Shown here piece by piece: positions 1 to 10,041 of a stretch of DNA of 64,000 bases; the first letter of the stretch is position 1, and each line of letters begins with the position of its first letter. The stretch spans positions 10,179,614 to 10,243,613 of the forward strand of contig JAJEKV010000034.1 of NCBI GenBank assembly GCA_021234155.1, in the 5' to 3' direction. The position numbers and the translations under genes are program-made. This DNA is from Isoetes taiwanensis. Taxonomy: Eukaryota > Streptophyta > Lycopodiopsida > Isoetales > Isoetaceae. The notes below the pieces were generated by a model that worked only from the letters and a program-made list of their open reading frames with translations, made no database searches and was not told the DNA's origin.

Positions 1-515
1 GGCATATAGGCGCTGTCTCCGCGGCCATAATGGAAGATTCACCCTCTTCCTACGCCGGGAGATTAGCCATGCATCCATGTAGATAGGTGGGGTGGTCACC
101 ATATAACCAAAATTTTATTAATAATTAAATGGTACTAACGTAGTGTCGACCTGCAGGCCAATAGAGCGCTCCGGAGGGCAAGGAGGTCGAGCTACGAAGA
201 CTTGCAACACAAATTTTGTTGGAATGTGTTGCAAGGAAGGAAGAGACCTCGGACGTTAACTTTAATTTTGATAAACTTAATTGTCATGTTAAGTGAATTA
301 TTGAGTAACCTGTTTTAATGATGTTATGAATTGATAAGTTATTTCATAATATAATGTTGTGATAATGTCCTAAAAATATTACCTTAAGGTAATCTTAATA
401 AATGTGTAGGGATTATAGTAGTTATCGTATGTATCAGGTTGATTGCAGGTTACGATGATCCCAAGGTGGGGAGACCCACGATGCTGCGGACAGCATCATT
501 TCAAGGTGGGGAGAA
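1..515 (+). mobile_element. 3' end of a Ty3/gypsy internal region (partial)
   Basis: This is the last part of the internal region of a plus-strand Ty3/gypsy element, identified because it runs straight into a polypurine tract and then an LTR of the same family as the LTR at 11962-13503. No long open frame remains. It holds an 11-bp inverted repeat (cttgcaacaca at 201-211 and its complement at 225-235). A first purine-rich AAGGTGGGGAGA occurs near 463 and a second at 503-515. The upstream coding part lies outside the window. Confidence 0.7.
503..515 (+). other. polypurine tract (plus-strand primer)
   Basis: The purine run AAGGTGGGGAGAA sits immediately before the TGTGACG start of the LTR. In plant Ty3/gypsy elements such a tract primes plus-strand DNA synthesis and always abuts the 3' LTR. 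This fixes the LTR at 516 as a 3' LTR and the element as plus-strand. Confidence 0.8.
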
Positions 516-650
516 TGTGACGTTCCAGCACAGTATACGCCCCCAGGACGTATACCGTACTGCCTCGTCACGCGTACACGCCACTCCGGCTGACGTGTAC
601 GCTAGCGTGTAGCCAGGTGGGTAGCCCTAGGGGGCAACTCGCCAGAAATA

Positions 651-803
651 TGTGCAACTATTAATGTGCACATTTTCCAATGTACACATTAATGTGGGCA
701 CACATTTCCAAGTGGACACTTCATGCTAAGTGGGCCACACCCATAGGTGCAATTAATGTGCACATTCTCCAATGTACACATTAATGTGGGCACACATTTC
801 CAT
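651..803 (+). repeat. tandem duplication inside the left LTR
   Basis: Two copies of a block reading TTAATGTGCACATT, then CCAATGTACACATTAATGTG and GGCACACATTTCC lie about 95 bp apart. The partner LTR at 11962-13503 carries a single version, so the duplication is specific to this copy or its sublineage. Confidence 0.7.
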
Positions 804-907
804 GTGTGCACATTTGGCCACCTAGCCCTTAAAGGCAAGTGGGCCCATTTCCAATTATCCCACATGCCAAAAGGGGATAATTGGAAACCCTAGCCAACCC
901 CCTTGTC

Positions 908-914
908 TATATAG
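908..914 (+). promoter_or_regulatory. TATA box in the left LTR
   Basis: TATATAG lies inside CTTGTCTATATAGGGTGGG, a typical plant LTR core promoter. The equivalent site in the minus-oriented LTR (around 13205-13215) reads TATTTAGA on its coding strand, so it has decayed there. Confidence 0.5.
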
Positions 915-2037
915 GGTGGGAAACCCTAACTTGCCCAATTTTCGATTTTAGGGCTTTAGAACTCTGTTTTGGCTGCCTCAACAGCCAAAACCGCCTCCCA
1001 GACTCTGCCTGGGAGAATTGCATCCTTAGTTTCCCTTGATTCGAGCGTCTCAGCAGGATGGTCGAGCTCAGGTCAGGAGGAGCCTCTCAAGGATCAGGTA
1101 TTTGGCCAATTAGATAGTCTAAACCCCATTTTAGTCATTGAATCAGTAGGCTTAGCCTATTAAATTGCCCATAGCAGCCCTCTAGATCTCTAGATAGCAG
1201 ATTCTAACTAAAGAACCTAACTCTATGTTGTAGATTAGATCTAGTTCTTTAGTTCTCTGTGAAGTATATGGATGGTGTATCTCTATGAACTCCTTGTATT
1301 GGGAAGGGGGGTAGAGACCTAAAGCTTGGTAGTTGATGCTCCTAGAGTAGCCTCTCTAGCACACTGTAGATTCGGCCTGTGCACAAGAGCCACACCGGGA
1401 TGTGGGTGAAGGGGCCAGACTGGCTAAGAAGGAGGTTCATGTCCTGACTCTTGAACGATCCCTCTGGTGTGTAAAGCCTACCGGGGATCATTGTGACTAG
1501 GTCCAATGGCTTGCCACTGCGTGTGGGCAAGGCATGGGCTCGACACCCGTGAAGTGGTGTTCACTTTCCAGTGGGTTCAGTCGAATACGGGCAGTGGCCC
1601 TCTAGTCACCTTGAGTCAGCATGCAGATCTCTGGAGGGAGTGATCCCTACCTGCCCCATCAGAACTAGGAAGATGAGCCCAGGAATAGCCCCTTTGGCTA
1701 TGCATCCGGCGGGCTACAGTCGGGTCCCGACACTTTTCAGCCCACTCTGCAAAGTGTGCACAGGAGGGGCGGATGGAGTGGACAACCCTATGCCATGTTC
1801 ATATGCCAGCCAAATCCATTGCCATGAATTCTGTCTGCAATGAACTCTGGAGACCCAAGCCGTCAGTCATCCCTTTGAGTCTGAGCCTTGGGTAGGATTC
1901 CCTATGTGATGTGCTGATCTTTGTCTATGCAGATATGTGGAGGACCATCCTTCGTGATGGTCATGTTGATGTATGTGCTACTGACATGTATGTTTACGCT
2001 TCCGCAGCTAGGTAGGCCCTGAGGGAGACGGGGTGCA

Positions 2038-3690
2038 ATGACCCTTCCACTCTTCCCACTGGAACCCGTCACGGTTGCAGTGTCATGTGGAGGGCCCTAT
2101 ATTAGCATGGAGCTGGTATGGGGGATGAACTCCTGTTTGTATACGGTGAGGGCACCGTATACGAGTAGGGGACGTCACATCTTCCTTCTAAAGTGGCATG
2201 CGGCTGATGGACCTGTGGATGTTCCCCTGCGCACTGCCGATTTTCTTCGGATCTGGCCAGAACTCTCAATTGAAGACAAAGGTTTATGCTGTGCCCTTTT
2301 GGTCTTTGATCTCATACACTGCGCCGATCCGGACTTTATCACCTTCAGACTTGTTCAGCCCATGGCTTACATTTTTCATGATTTCTATCTGGGTGATACA
2401 CAGGAGAACTTTGGGAATGGGCCACGCCAGCACTTTCAGGGTGACCCCACTTTGCAATGGGTGCTTCAGGATAACAACCCCTATCTTGCTGATCATGCTC
2501 AGACCCACACTCTTCATCAGGAGTACATGCCTGAGCTTGCACATCATTTACCTCTCTGGCAAGCGGAAGCGCTGCAACAGATAAGGAAGTATCTGGGACA
2601 TCCCGAGGATCTTCCCTATGCACAAGTTTATATGCAGCACCTCGCAGGTTACAATCAATTACGTGCTCTTCTGGATAGCAAGACGGTCCCCACGGGTTGG
2701 GATAGCCCTCCTGTTAACTCTCAACTCTCTGCCTCTGTTTGGGATCGTTGGTGTCAAGCTCTTGATCCGGCTCTTGTCAGTGCATTCAGGGAGCAAGCTC
2801 AGCAACCCACGCCCACGGGCATGGTTCCTTCTCCCTATGCTTCCCTGGGTGTTCCTCCACGCCCCAGGTTCCTGACTTCTGATTGGCGCCTCCCCTTTTG
2901 GACAAAGGTCATGGATGGCCATGCTGGATGGACTCCACCTCAGATCTCGACGGATCTCCGGTGGGATCCACGTTTTGTTCGCCGCTCACATTGGGAGGAG
3001 GGTGCCACTCTTGATACCACCACGAATTGGATCTATATTGCTAATGAGCGTGGTTGGCAACGCCCGGCTGATGCGCTTTATGGTCTTGACACCTTCTTGC
3101 AGAATGCCGCCACCTCTCCCGATCCTTCAGTCCATCTTCAAGCAGGTTTTTGTGCTGCTCTCAAATGCATCTTGCTCAGCTCCTTAAATCGGCAGCGTCC
3201 CATTTTTTACTGCAATCCGAATGCCAGTGTCAGTGCCTTCGGCCTCCAGACCTGCCTCCTCATGGAATGTCAGTTCGTTTCTTCCGACGCCCATGCTGCC
3301 CTTGAAGACATGGTACGATCTCGATTTCTTATTGATGCAGATCCTGCCCTTGGCCTCACCACTCCTCCTGCTCTTCAAACACGCCAGGATCTCATTGGCC
3401 AGTACCATAATGGTGCCCGACCTCATTCCCGTGAGGATCACTTTCAGACGGATGGCTTCCCGCCCTCCGAAACCCTTCCTCCTTTTCTTCACTCTGAGTG
3501 TCGTTTGGTGGGGGGGAGTGTTAGTCCTGTGCCTCCTGGTACAGGACTATTCATGCATACGACGGACCAGGTCAAGCTCAAGGATCCACAGTCAGCCACG
3601 GGTCAGCCATCAAAGGCTCAGCAGAAGACCAAGCAGCAGACCACGCAGCCAAAGCCTGCGCCCGTCAAGAGGCGCCGCTCAGACAAGTGA
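2038..3690 (+). CDS. long open frame of unknown function, spanning an LTR junction
   Basis: An uninterrupted 550-codon frame starting at an ATG. I do not recognise the product. The first 47 codons lie inside the gypsy LTR (ending 2179), so the start is probably an accident of the junction. The likely genuine coding part runs from 2180. It is rich in W, P, L and H, with no RT, RNase H, protease or zinc-knuckle motif by eye. The C-terminus is low-complexity (K, Q, P) and ends KRRRSDK, a possible nuclear signal. The frame crosses a G-rich tract at 3507-3518 and ends within the following LTR-like sequence. It may be the last ORF of the copia-like element, possibly a gag-like or env-position protein. 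An intact 1.6-kb frame among decayed neighbours suggests recent arrival or constraint. Confidence 0.5.
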   Translation: MTLPLFPLEPVTVAVSCGGPYISMELVWGMNSCLYTVRAPYTSRGRHIFLLKWHAADGPVDVPLRTADFLRIWPELSIEDKGLCCALLVFDLIHCADPDFITFRLVQPMAYIFHDFYLGDTQENFGNGPRQHFQGDPTLQWVLQDNNPYLADHAQTHTLHQEYMPELAHHLPLWQAEALQQIRKYLGHPEDLPYAQVYMQHLAGYNQLRALLDSKTVPTGWDSPPVNSQLSASVWDRWCQALDPALVSAFREQAQQPTPTGMVPSPYASLGVPPRPRFLTSDWRLPFWTKVMDGHAGWTPPQISTDLRWDPRFVRRSHWEEGATLDTTTNWIYIANERGWQRPADALYGLDTFLQNAATSPDPSVHLQAGFCAALKCILLSSLNRQRPIFYCNPNASVSAFGLQTCLLMECQFVSSDAHAALEDMVRSRFLIDADPALGLTTPPALQTRQDLIGQYHNGARPHSREDHFQTDGFPPSETLPPFLHSECRLVGGSVSPVPPGTGLFMHTTDQVKLKDPQSATGQPSKAQQKTKQQTTQPKPAPVKRRRSDK

Positions 3691-4064
3691 TGGCCCGCCA
3701 CCGCCCGCGTCAGCATCAGCGTCAGAGTGATTCTAGGCACTTCATGAGGCACCGCCAACATTCCTGCAAATCAGGCCTCCTCCCAAGAGTCGGCACCGAG
3801 ATCAGTCAGAGTGTCTATATTGGGCCAAAGGCCATTGTACTATATATATGATTAGAGCTAGCACATGAAGGCTAGATGAGTTTTGAGTCTTGTCTCCTTC
3901 CAGTTTTCTCTCTATTGCGAGAGCTCATGTATGTTCATCATTGATATCAAGGAAGCTTATCATTTTCCTCTCATTTGTTCTGTTTTCTTCTTCTTGTTCT
4001 CTTCTTGCAAATCCCGCGTGACATAGTCCCCCGGACTCTTCTGTTAGATCCACGGGTCCTCACA
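3519..4064 (+). repeat. LTR of a copia-like element (solo or 3' LTR)
   Basis: The sequence begins TGTTAGTCCTGTG right after a purine run (GGTGGGGGGGAG, 3507-3518), the arrangement of a polypurine tract and 3' LTR start. It contains a TATATATATG box near 3840, T/C-rich sequence after it, and ends CCTCACA at 4064, directly against the truncated gypsy pol. An alternative end is TGACA at 4023. No partner LTR is visible, so the identification rests on boundary signals and composition. Confidence 0.5.
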
Positions 4065-5997
4065 GAGGGCTGTCTTCCAGGAGTTCCCGAACCCAGACCC
4101 CAAAAAATCCCGCATGGCCAGCTATTGGGCTGTTGTGCGTGTCATGGATGATCAATTTCCTTACATCTGATGATTCGGGCACGCACAACTTGTTCTTATG
4201 GTATAACAGGTTGCCCTCCTTCTTATAATGTTTGAAGGTTTCCCGCTCCTTATCTGTTCTAGCCTCCCTAGAGAGGCTTGCCCATACTTCCCTGAAATCC
4301 ACATCCATTGGCAAGGACTCTTCAATCTTCTTACCAAAGTCGTTGGAGATCGTCGAAATTGCATTGCAATGCACCCTAGTTGTCAGGGGATGCCTTGAAA
4401 GTGCATCCGCTATCACATTGAGCTTCCCTGGCTTGTAGACTATATCAAAGTCATATTCCTCAAGGAACTCCATCCACCTTCTTTGCCTTAGGTTGAGGTG
4501 TGGTTGCGTGAATACATACTGGAGGCTCTGATGGTCTGTATCCAATTGAAACTTCCTTCCCAAAAGATAGTGCCTCCAAATTCTTAATGCCCTGACAATC
4601 GCAAGCAATTCCTGATCGTGCGTCGGATAGCGCATTTCGGTGTCGTTCATCTTCCTAGAATCATACGCCACCACACGCTCTTCTTGCATGAGCACTGCAC
4701 CTGTAGCTATCTTACTCGCATCTGTGGCTACAAGCTTATCTTTCTCTGGGTCTGGCAGGGTTAAGACTGGGGCGGTTGTTAAAGCTTCCTTCAGCAATTC
4801 AAACCCTGCTTGGGCTTTCTTGTGCAGATGCTCTGCCCAATCTTTCACCTTCTCCGCCCTTGTTAAGTCTGTTAGCGAGGCCGCTATCTTAGCAAAGTTC
4901 TTCACGAACTTCCTGTAGTACCCTGCTAGCCCGAGAAAACTTCTGACCTCATGGACATTCTTCGGTGCCGGCCACTGAGTCACTGCTTCAATCTTGGCGG
5001 GATCCATCGAGATTCCTTATGCTAAGATCACATGACCTAGGTATTCCACCTTCTCCGTTGTGAAGTGGCACTTCGACAACTTGGCGTACAACTGGTGCCT
5101 CTTCAACTTCTCCAGCACTCTTCTTAAGTGTTGTACGTGCTCATCAAGGGATCTGCTATACACCAAAATGTCGTCAAAGAATATAATCACAAAGGTGTCT
5201 AAGAACTCCATGAAGATGTCGTTTATGAGCCTCATGAACGTCGCGGGGGCGTTCGATAAGCCAAAAGGCATTACCGTAAACTCATAATGCCCATACCGCG
5301 TTATGAAGGCGGTTTTATGGATATCTTCTTCCTTTATCCGAATCTGATGATAACCTGACCTTAAGTCGATTTTGGAGAAGACCTTTGCACCTTGGAGTTG
5401 ATCCATCAAGTCATCTGCTCTGGGGAGCGCATACTTGTTCTTGATAGTGTGCTTGTTCAACTGCCTATAGTCTATGCACATCCTCAAACTACCATCCTTC
5501 TTCTTGACAAAAAGAATAGGTGCTCCAAACATCGAGACGCTAGGTTTAATGAAGCCTAGGTCGAGCAACTCCTGCAATTGCTTCTTTAGCTCCGTCAACT
5601 CCTGCGTCGTCATTCTGTATGGAGCCTTACTTGTCGGCTTTGTTCCCGGTTCGAGTGCTATCTCGCACTCGACTCCCCTATAAGGAGGAAGCTGCTTGAT
5701 CTCATCTGGAAAGAGATCATGGAACTCCGTGATCAAGTTAGCTACCTGCTTAGGTAACTTGCTGAGCCCCTTATCCTCTTTACCTTCTTCTGGCTCAGGC
5801 TCTTGGATCTCAAGCTTGAAGATATAAGCTACTTGCTCACTCTTTATGCACTTGAACATCCGTTTAGAAGACATACACTGCATGATGGGAACAACTTCTT
5901 TACCTGTGATCTCAATGATCTTGCCGTCGGGCGTTGGGAAGGTCACCTTCCGCTTCCCACAATCGATGATGGCCCCTGCTGGTCCAAGATACTCCAT
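4060..5997 (-). pseudogene. pol: Ty3/gypsy pol: RT, RNase H and start of integrase (broken)
   Basis: The RT part (5997-5017) carries [15 protein letters not shown], the [13 protein letters not shown] block and FFDDILVYS, which are the metal-binding aspartate regions of Ty3/gypsy RT (FFDD in place of the common YIDD or YVDD). A TAA at about 5019-5017 interrupts the frame just after LGHVILA. The same frame reopens with [15 protein letters not shown] and contains RNase H ([14 protein letters not shown] and TDHQSL supply the D, E and D). The segment [18 protein letters not shown] is the start of the integrase zinc-binding region. Homology then stops at about 4065, where another element's LTR abuts. 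The frame is also shifted relative to gag at about 6000. The integrase core and any chromodomain are absent. Confidence 0.92.
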
Positions 5998-5999
5998 TC

Positions 6000-7577
6000 C
6001 TAGATCAGGTCATACTTGCCAATGCCCATCACTTCTGCCCCCATCTGGATATTAATCCCTGGCAAGTCGATGTCGAAATTAATTCTCTTGCCTGCCGTCT
6101 GCCTTACTGCTCCACTTGCTAAGACAACGGGCCTTGGCTTTGACTTTAGTGGTTTCAACTTCAACATTTGAACCATTCTGGGGGATGCAAAGTTATGGCT
6201 ACTTCCTGAGTCTATCAGGACTATGAAGGACTTGGCATTGGCCTTCCCTACTGTGGAAATTACTTTATACTGGCTCTCTGCTTGCTCTGTATCTATTGCG
6301 GCAAAGATATGACACTCACCCTGAATGTAGTCGCGGGCTGCCTCGCCGTCGTCGTCAGACAGAGTGTCCCAATCTCCCAACTCCGCTAGTGCTGCACTCA
6401 TGACGTAGGGGCAGTTCGCTGTCCTATGGCCTGGCTGGAAGCACCTGAAGCAAAGCTGCTTTTCTATGCACTCCTGTCTCTTTTCCTTGGGCATAGCCTG
6501 CAAAAAGGATCGCACTGCTTTGGAGTAGTTTGACCCCTCCTGCTTGTCCTTGAAGGACACCTGCTTCTTCTCCTGCTGCTTCCCCTGGTTGCCACCATAA
6601 GGGGCTCTAGCTGGGCCTGGGCTGGCTGCCCTAGGGCTATAACTCCCTGTTGCCTTGCCTTTGTCCTGATAATACTGCTGCCTCTGCCTGCTATTCTGAG
6701 GCCCTGTTCCTTGCAAACTTATTGCCTTGGACTCTGCTTCTGATACTGTCTTAGGGTTTATTGCCCTTACATGCTTGCGGATCTCCTCATTCAGTCCCTC
6801 AATATAGCTCTCCACTGCATGCTTTTCACCCAACTTTGGCACATAAAGCCTTAGCCTCATGAATTCCTCTGTATATTTCTGGACTGATTTGTTGCCTTGC
6901 TGCAATCTGTAGAACTGCTGCATCATGCTGGACTTATGCTCTCTTGGGACGTAGTGGCGCTTGAAGGCTTTAGCAAACTTTATGAACCTGCAAGCATCCC
7001 TGCTCAAGCCGTGGGCCTTTGCATACCCTTTCCACCAAATGCGTGCTGCTCCTTTCAGGTTGGCTGTTGCCACCCTGCCTTTATCCTTGTCCTTCATACC
7101 ATAGGCGTTGCCATATTCGCTCATCTCATCGAGCCAAGCCTCTGCCTCCATGCCTGACCTGTTCTCGCCTGAGAATTGCTCGAGCTTCCTGGCCTTCCAA
7201 ACATTTCCCAATGCAGAGTCTACCTTCTTCTGGTAGTCAGAGGCTCTTGTGTCCCTTTGTCGTCCATCTGTTCGGTCCTGGGCCTGCTCTTCCTCTTCCT
7301 CGGAGTTGAAGTCTGAGTCTGAGCTTGAGTCGGAGGATTCCGAGCTGGAGGACCTCCTTCTCTTGCTCCTCTTCTTGTCTCTTCCTGTTTTCCGAGCTGA
7401 TGCTTGCGGCAACTGAACGTTGCCCACCGAACCCACTCCTGCTTGTCCGGCCAGCAAAGCCTTTATCTGCTCGAGGTCCGTCCTCATCTGTGATATTTCC
7501 TCTTCTGGGGTCATGGGTCCAAATTCCTCAAACAGGTTCCTTGCTGTGGGTGGCCTGGGCGGACTCTGTTCTTCCAT
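6000..7577 (-). CDS. gag: Ty3/gypsy gag-protease
   Basis: The best start is the ATG at 7577 ([10 protein letters not shown]). An earlier in-frame extension to 7628 lacks an ATG. Order: coiled-coil-like N-terminus, a basic and Ser/Asp/Glu-rich stretch ([15 protein letters not shown]), the capsid-like retrotransposon gag domain (from [20 protein letters not shown] to about [15 protein letters not shown]), a zinc knuckle [14 protein letters not shown] (CX2CX4HX4C), then an aspartic protease with [10 protein letters not shown]. The frame ends at KYDLI, where a small indel separates it from the RT frame that continues immediately. In related elements gag and pol are one frame, so I read this as damage. 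ORF-A ends about 220 bp upstream. Confidence 0.9.
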   Translation of the reverse strand: MEEQSPPRPPTARNLFEEFGPMTPEEEISQMRTDLEQIKALLAGQAGVGSVGNVQLPQASARKTGRDKKRSKRRRSSSSESSDSSSDSDFNSEEEEEQAQDRTDGRQRDTRASDYQKKVDSALGNVWKARKLEQFSGENRSGMEAEAWLDEMSEYGNAYGMKDKDKGRVATANLKGAARIWWKGYAKAHGLSRDACRFIKFAKAFKRHYVPREHKSSMMQQFYRLQQGNKSVQKYTEEFMRLRLYVPKLGEKHAVESYIEGLNEEIRKHVRAINPKTVSEAESKAISLQGTGPQNSRQRQQYYQDKGKATGSYSPRAASPGPARAPYGGNQGKQQEKKQVSFKDKQEGSNYSKAVRSFLQAMPKEKRQECIEKQLCFRCFQPGHRTANCPYVMSAALAELGDWDTLSDDDGEAARDYIQGECHIFAAIDTEQAESQYKVISTVGKANAKSFIVLIDSGSSHNFASPRMVQMLKLKPLKSKPRPVVLASGAVRQTAGKRINFDIDLPGINIQMGAEVMGIGKYDLI

Positions 7578-7795
7578 ATGGTCTCGGCATTGTCGTTCCC
7601 CTGAGCCTAGGCCTCTAGCTGCATACACAAGTAATTCATGGCTATACGGTTAGTTTTACTTGTTCTCTTGCATTATTTATGCTTGTTGGTATAGTTGGGG
7701 AACAAAATACATCAACAAAACATTTAAAGTGCGAAAGAAATTATATTTATATTATATAATATTTTAGTACAAAAATCTCCGGGATCAAGAGTCTA

Positions 7796-9315
7796 CTAAT
7801 CTTGAAATCGCCGGTAAGATGGGTTGTCCTCGAGGAACTTTTTAACTTGGGCCGTTCCTATGGAGCGTCCCAAGTTCCTAAGGACATTGGTTGACGTCCC
7901 GCCCTGTAGTGCCGTCCCCAACTCCTCTACTCTGCGGTCGGAGGTGTAGGCCGCGGTTACTGCCAATCTTCCCTGCCGTCGGTAGGGCACGGCGAAGTCG
8001 AAGAGGTCAAGTGCCATTGCTCTCTTCACTAGGACAGCATAGTCGACATTTGCCGCTATTCGAGCATGCCTGCCGAAGCCTGAGAGTGCAATAAGCATGA
8101 ACACTCATTCTTCACCTCATGGGCTGAATTTGCGGTGTATCACCGCTATTCTCCCATCCAGCAGCAGGGGCAGGTAGTACCTCAGCGACCTGTCGTTGTG
8201 TGTCGCAGATGATTCCCCACTTGCTTGGCCTCCAGCTCTATGCCGTCCGGCGTACTCGTCGACCTCTATCTCAGTCAGTTCCCGGTAGTCTGCAATTGTG
8301 GAGTCGACTCGCCTGATGTCGATTCCTGCTCCTCTTGCGCGAGGTGGTGTCGAGGGGCTCGGCATCAAGATGCTGGTGGTCTTGCCTCTGATCCCCATCC
8401 GTTCCTGAATGGCGAGGAACTCTTCTTCCGATGGCAGTTCTCTGGCCTCCATAACCTGTCTTATGTTGCTGTAGGCCTGGATGTCGGAAGTCGACTCCCC
8501 TGTGTAGGTGTCGGCTTCTCGCACTTGAAGCGGGAAGTCTGAGGCTCCCCGGATGATGAAGTCGTCCAAGTCTGGTTGCTGCCGTAGTTGGTGCAGCAAC
8601 TCGTCAAGTCGGAGCTCCCTCTCCCTGCATTCGGGGAGATTCTGGATGTCACTGAGGAGTAGATACTCCTCTCCGTTGATGATGATGGGGGCTAGGCTTG
8701 TGATGCCTAGCCCAAGTGGGGGAGCGACTCTGAGGGTCTGCCGGCTCCGCTCGATGTTGGCCAGCTCCTCCTCTGCTTGCCGCCGTTCTTCCTCTGAGTC
8801 GAGCTCCGTGTACTCTTCGTCGTCCGACTCCTCTTCTTCTTCTCTTCCTTCTTGCTCTTGCTGGTACTGCAAAAGCATCTGCTCTTCTACTTGGGCTGCT
8901 ATGGGGTCCACCTCCATGGGAGGGATAGAGGTTGCCCCCATTGGGTTTTCGGCACGGTGGGATAGGAAAATAGCTAGGGCGGCGGTGTAGGAGAAATACT
9001 TGGTCCTGTCAACTGTCAGGACCATGTAATCTGGCAGCCTCTGCGCCTTGTTGGTCAAGTACTTGGCGATGTTCGGGACATCACCCAGGGCTGCTTGAAG
9101 GGATGGGCGGGGAACAATATACAAGGGGGGAGCTGCAGTAGGGAGGGTCTTACCCTAGCTTGAAACTCTTCTAAGACTTGTCTATATGCTGGGGTAGCAT
9201 TCAAAGTGGCTTGGATATCTATTTCTTTCCCAAAGACTCGGAAGATGTCATTGACATCCGCCTTGGCAGCATGGGTACTGGCGCTGTACCATCGCCTGAA
9301 GTCAGCAGTGGCCAT
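7796..9315 (-). pseudogene. ORF-A: accessory retrotransposon protein of unknown function, in three frame segments
   Basis: The start is the ATG at 9315 (MATADFRRWY). The frame changes near 9150-9124, continues to a TGA at 8119-8117, and resumes in the same frame to 7796. Unbroken, it would be about 500 residues. I recognise no family. The first 55 residues look helical. A strongly acidic, coiled-coil-prone segment follows (GREEEEESDDEEYTELDSEE), then mixed leucine-rich sequence, and a basic C-terminal part (VPYRRQGRLAVTAAYTSDRR, ending PSYRRFQD). It is flanked upstream by its own TATA box and a hairpin pair, the same layout as ORF-B, and gag follows. I looked for an H4, H2A or H2B fold as a partner for the ORF-B histone and could not find one by eye. 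The shared organisation and acidic linker suggest the two ORFs are functionally linked. Confidence 0.65.
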
Positions 9316-9429
9316 TGATATAGCGAAGAAGAGACTAGCAAATAGATGCAGAAGCGCCTCAGGGAGCTGGAAGTTCGCCTAAGCAGTCGAGAGCAAACTT
9401 GTAGGGTGCTAAATGAGAAATGGGGGACC

Positions 9430-9437
9430 TATTTATA
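9430..9437 (-). promoter_or_regulatory. TATA box upstream of ORF-A
   Basis: On the minus strand CCTATAAATAGG carries a canonical TATAAATA 115 bp before the ORF-A ATG at 9315. The leader after it shares CCCCCATTTC and a GCTCTC...AGGCGA pattern with the ORF-B leader, so the two promoters look paralogous. Confidence 0.6.
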
Positions 9438-9628
9438 GGAAAAGGGGAAAACCCTAATTTTTGGATGACCTAGAATTTATTGGGATTGGGTGATTCTGAT
9501 CTATTAAGAGGTGCAATTGAGAATTTGAAGACTACTTTTAGGGTTTGAGTATGCTAAGAACAACTAATAAACCTATTGCAACGACTGGAGATCATTTGGA
9601 TATGGCATGGTGAAGAAAATGCTGAGAG

Positions 9629-9695
9629 GTCTCACACGTTGCGCCCAGACCGATAATGAAAAGTTCATTTTCTGCCCTGGCGCGACGTGTGAGAC
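9629..9695 (-). repeat. 67-bp hairpin, copy 1
   Basis: The outer arms are GTCTCACACGTTGCGCC and GGCGCGACGTGTGAGAC, 17 bp with one G.T pair. The inner stem is AATGAA/TTCATT around an AAG loop. It is one of four copies, all exactly 67 bp, found nowhere else in the window. Confidence 0.9.
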
Positions 9696-9827
9696 ATGGG
9701 CTCTAAATGGGCTAAACTTGATCAATTTGGGTGATCTAAGGGTCTAATTCTACTGGACTCGTTGAGTTAGGCAGAATTGGCTCCTTATTTGGTCAATTTG
9801 GAGCAGTTTCGGGCATTTTTTGGCATG

Positions 9828-9894
9828 GTCTCACACGTTGCGCCCAGCCCAAAAATGAAAAGTTCGTTTTCTGTCCTGGCGCGACGTGTGAGAC
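9828..9894 (-). repeat. 67-bp hairpin, copy 2
   Basis: Same arms as copy 1 and same length, starting 199 bp from copy 1. The inner stem reads AATGAA/TTCGTT, which keeps pairing through a G.T wobble. The loop-flanking bases differ (CAGCCCAAA against CAGACCGAT). Confidence 0.9.
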
Positions 9895-10041
9895 ATCGTC
9901 TCAATTTTGCTCAAAAGTTACAATTTTACCAAAACAGAAGCCAGAATTCAATATCTTAACCTAATTAGGCAAGATTAAACATATTATTTAACAAAAAAAA
10001 AATCCTTTATATTAACAAAATTTCTGTTATTAACAAAAGGT

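Larger units (their letters stand above)
516..2179 (+). repeat. 3' LTR, Ty3/gypsy, plus orientation
   Basis: The LTR starts TGTGACGTTCC and ends GGGGACGTCACA (TG...CA), 1664 bp. It matches, in reverse orientation, the 1542-bp LTR at 11962-13503 along its length. Shared landmarks are the GC-rich start, the AATTATCC-rich block and the region around 1571-1843. The length difference comes partly from an internal duplication at 651-803. A TATATAG box at 908-914 is the likely core promoter. Confidence 0.88.

Noticed and set aside
7796-9315. ORF-A as a divergent H4 or H2A/H2B partner
   Set aside because: Phrases such as YRRQGRL recall the end of H4, but the order and surrounding residues do not align with any histone fold by eye.
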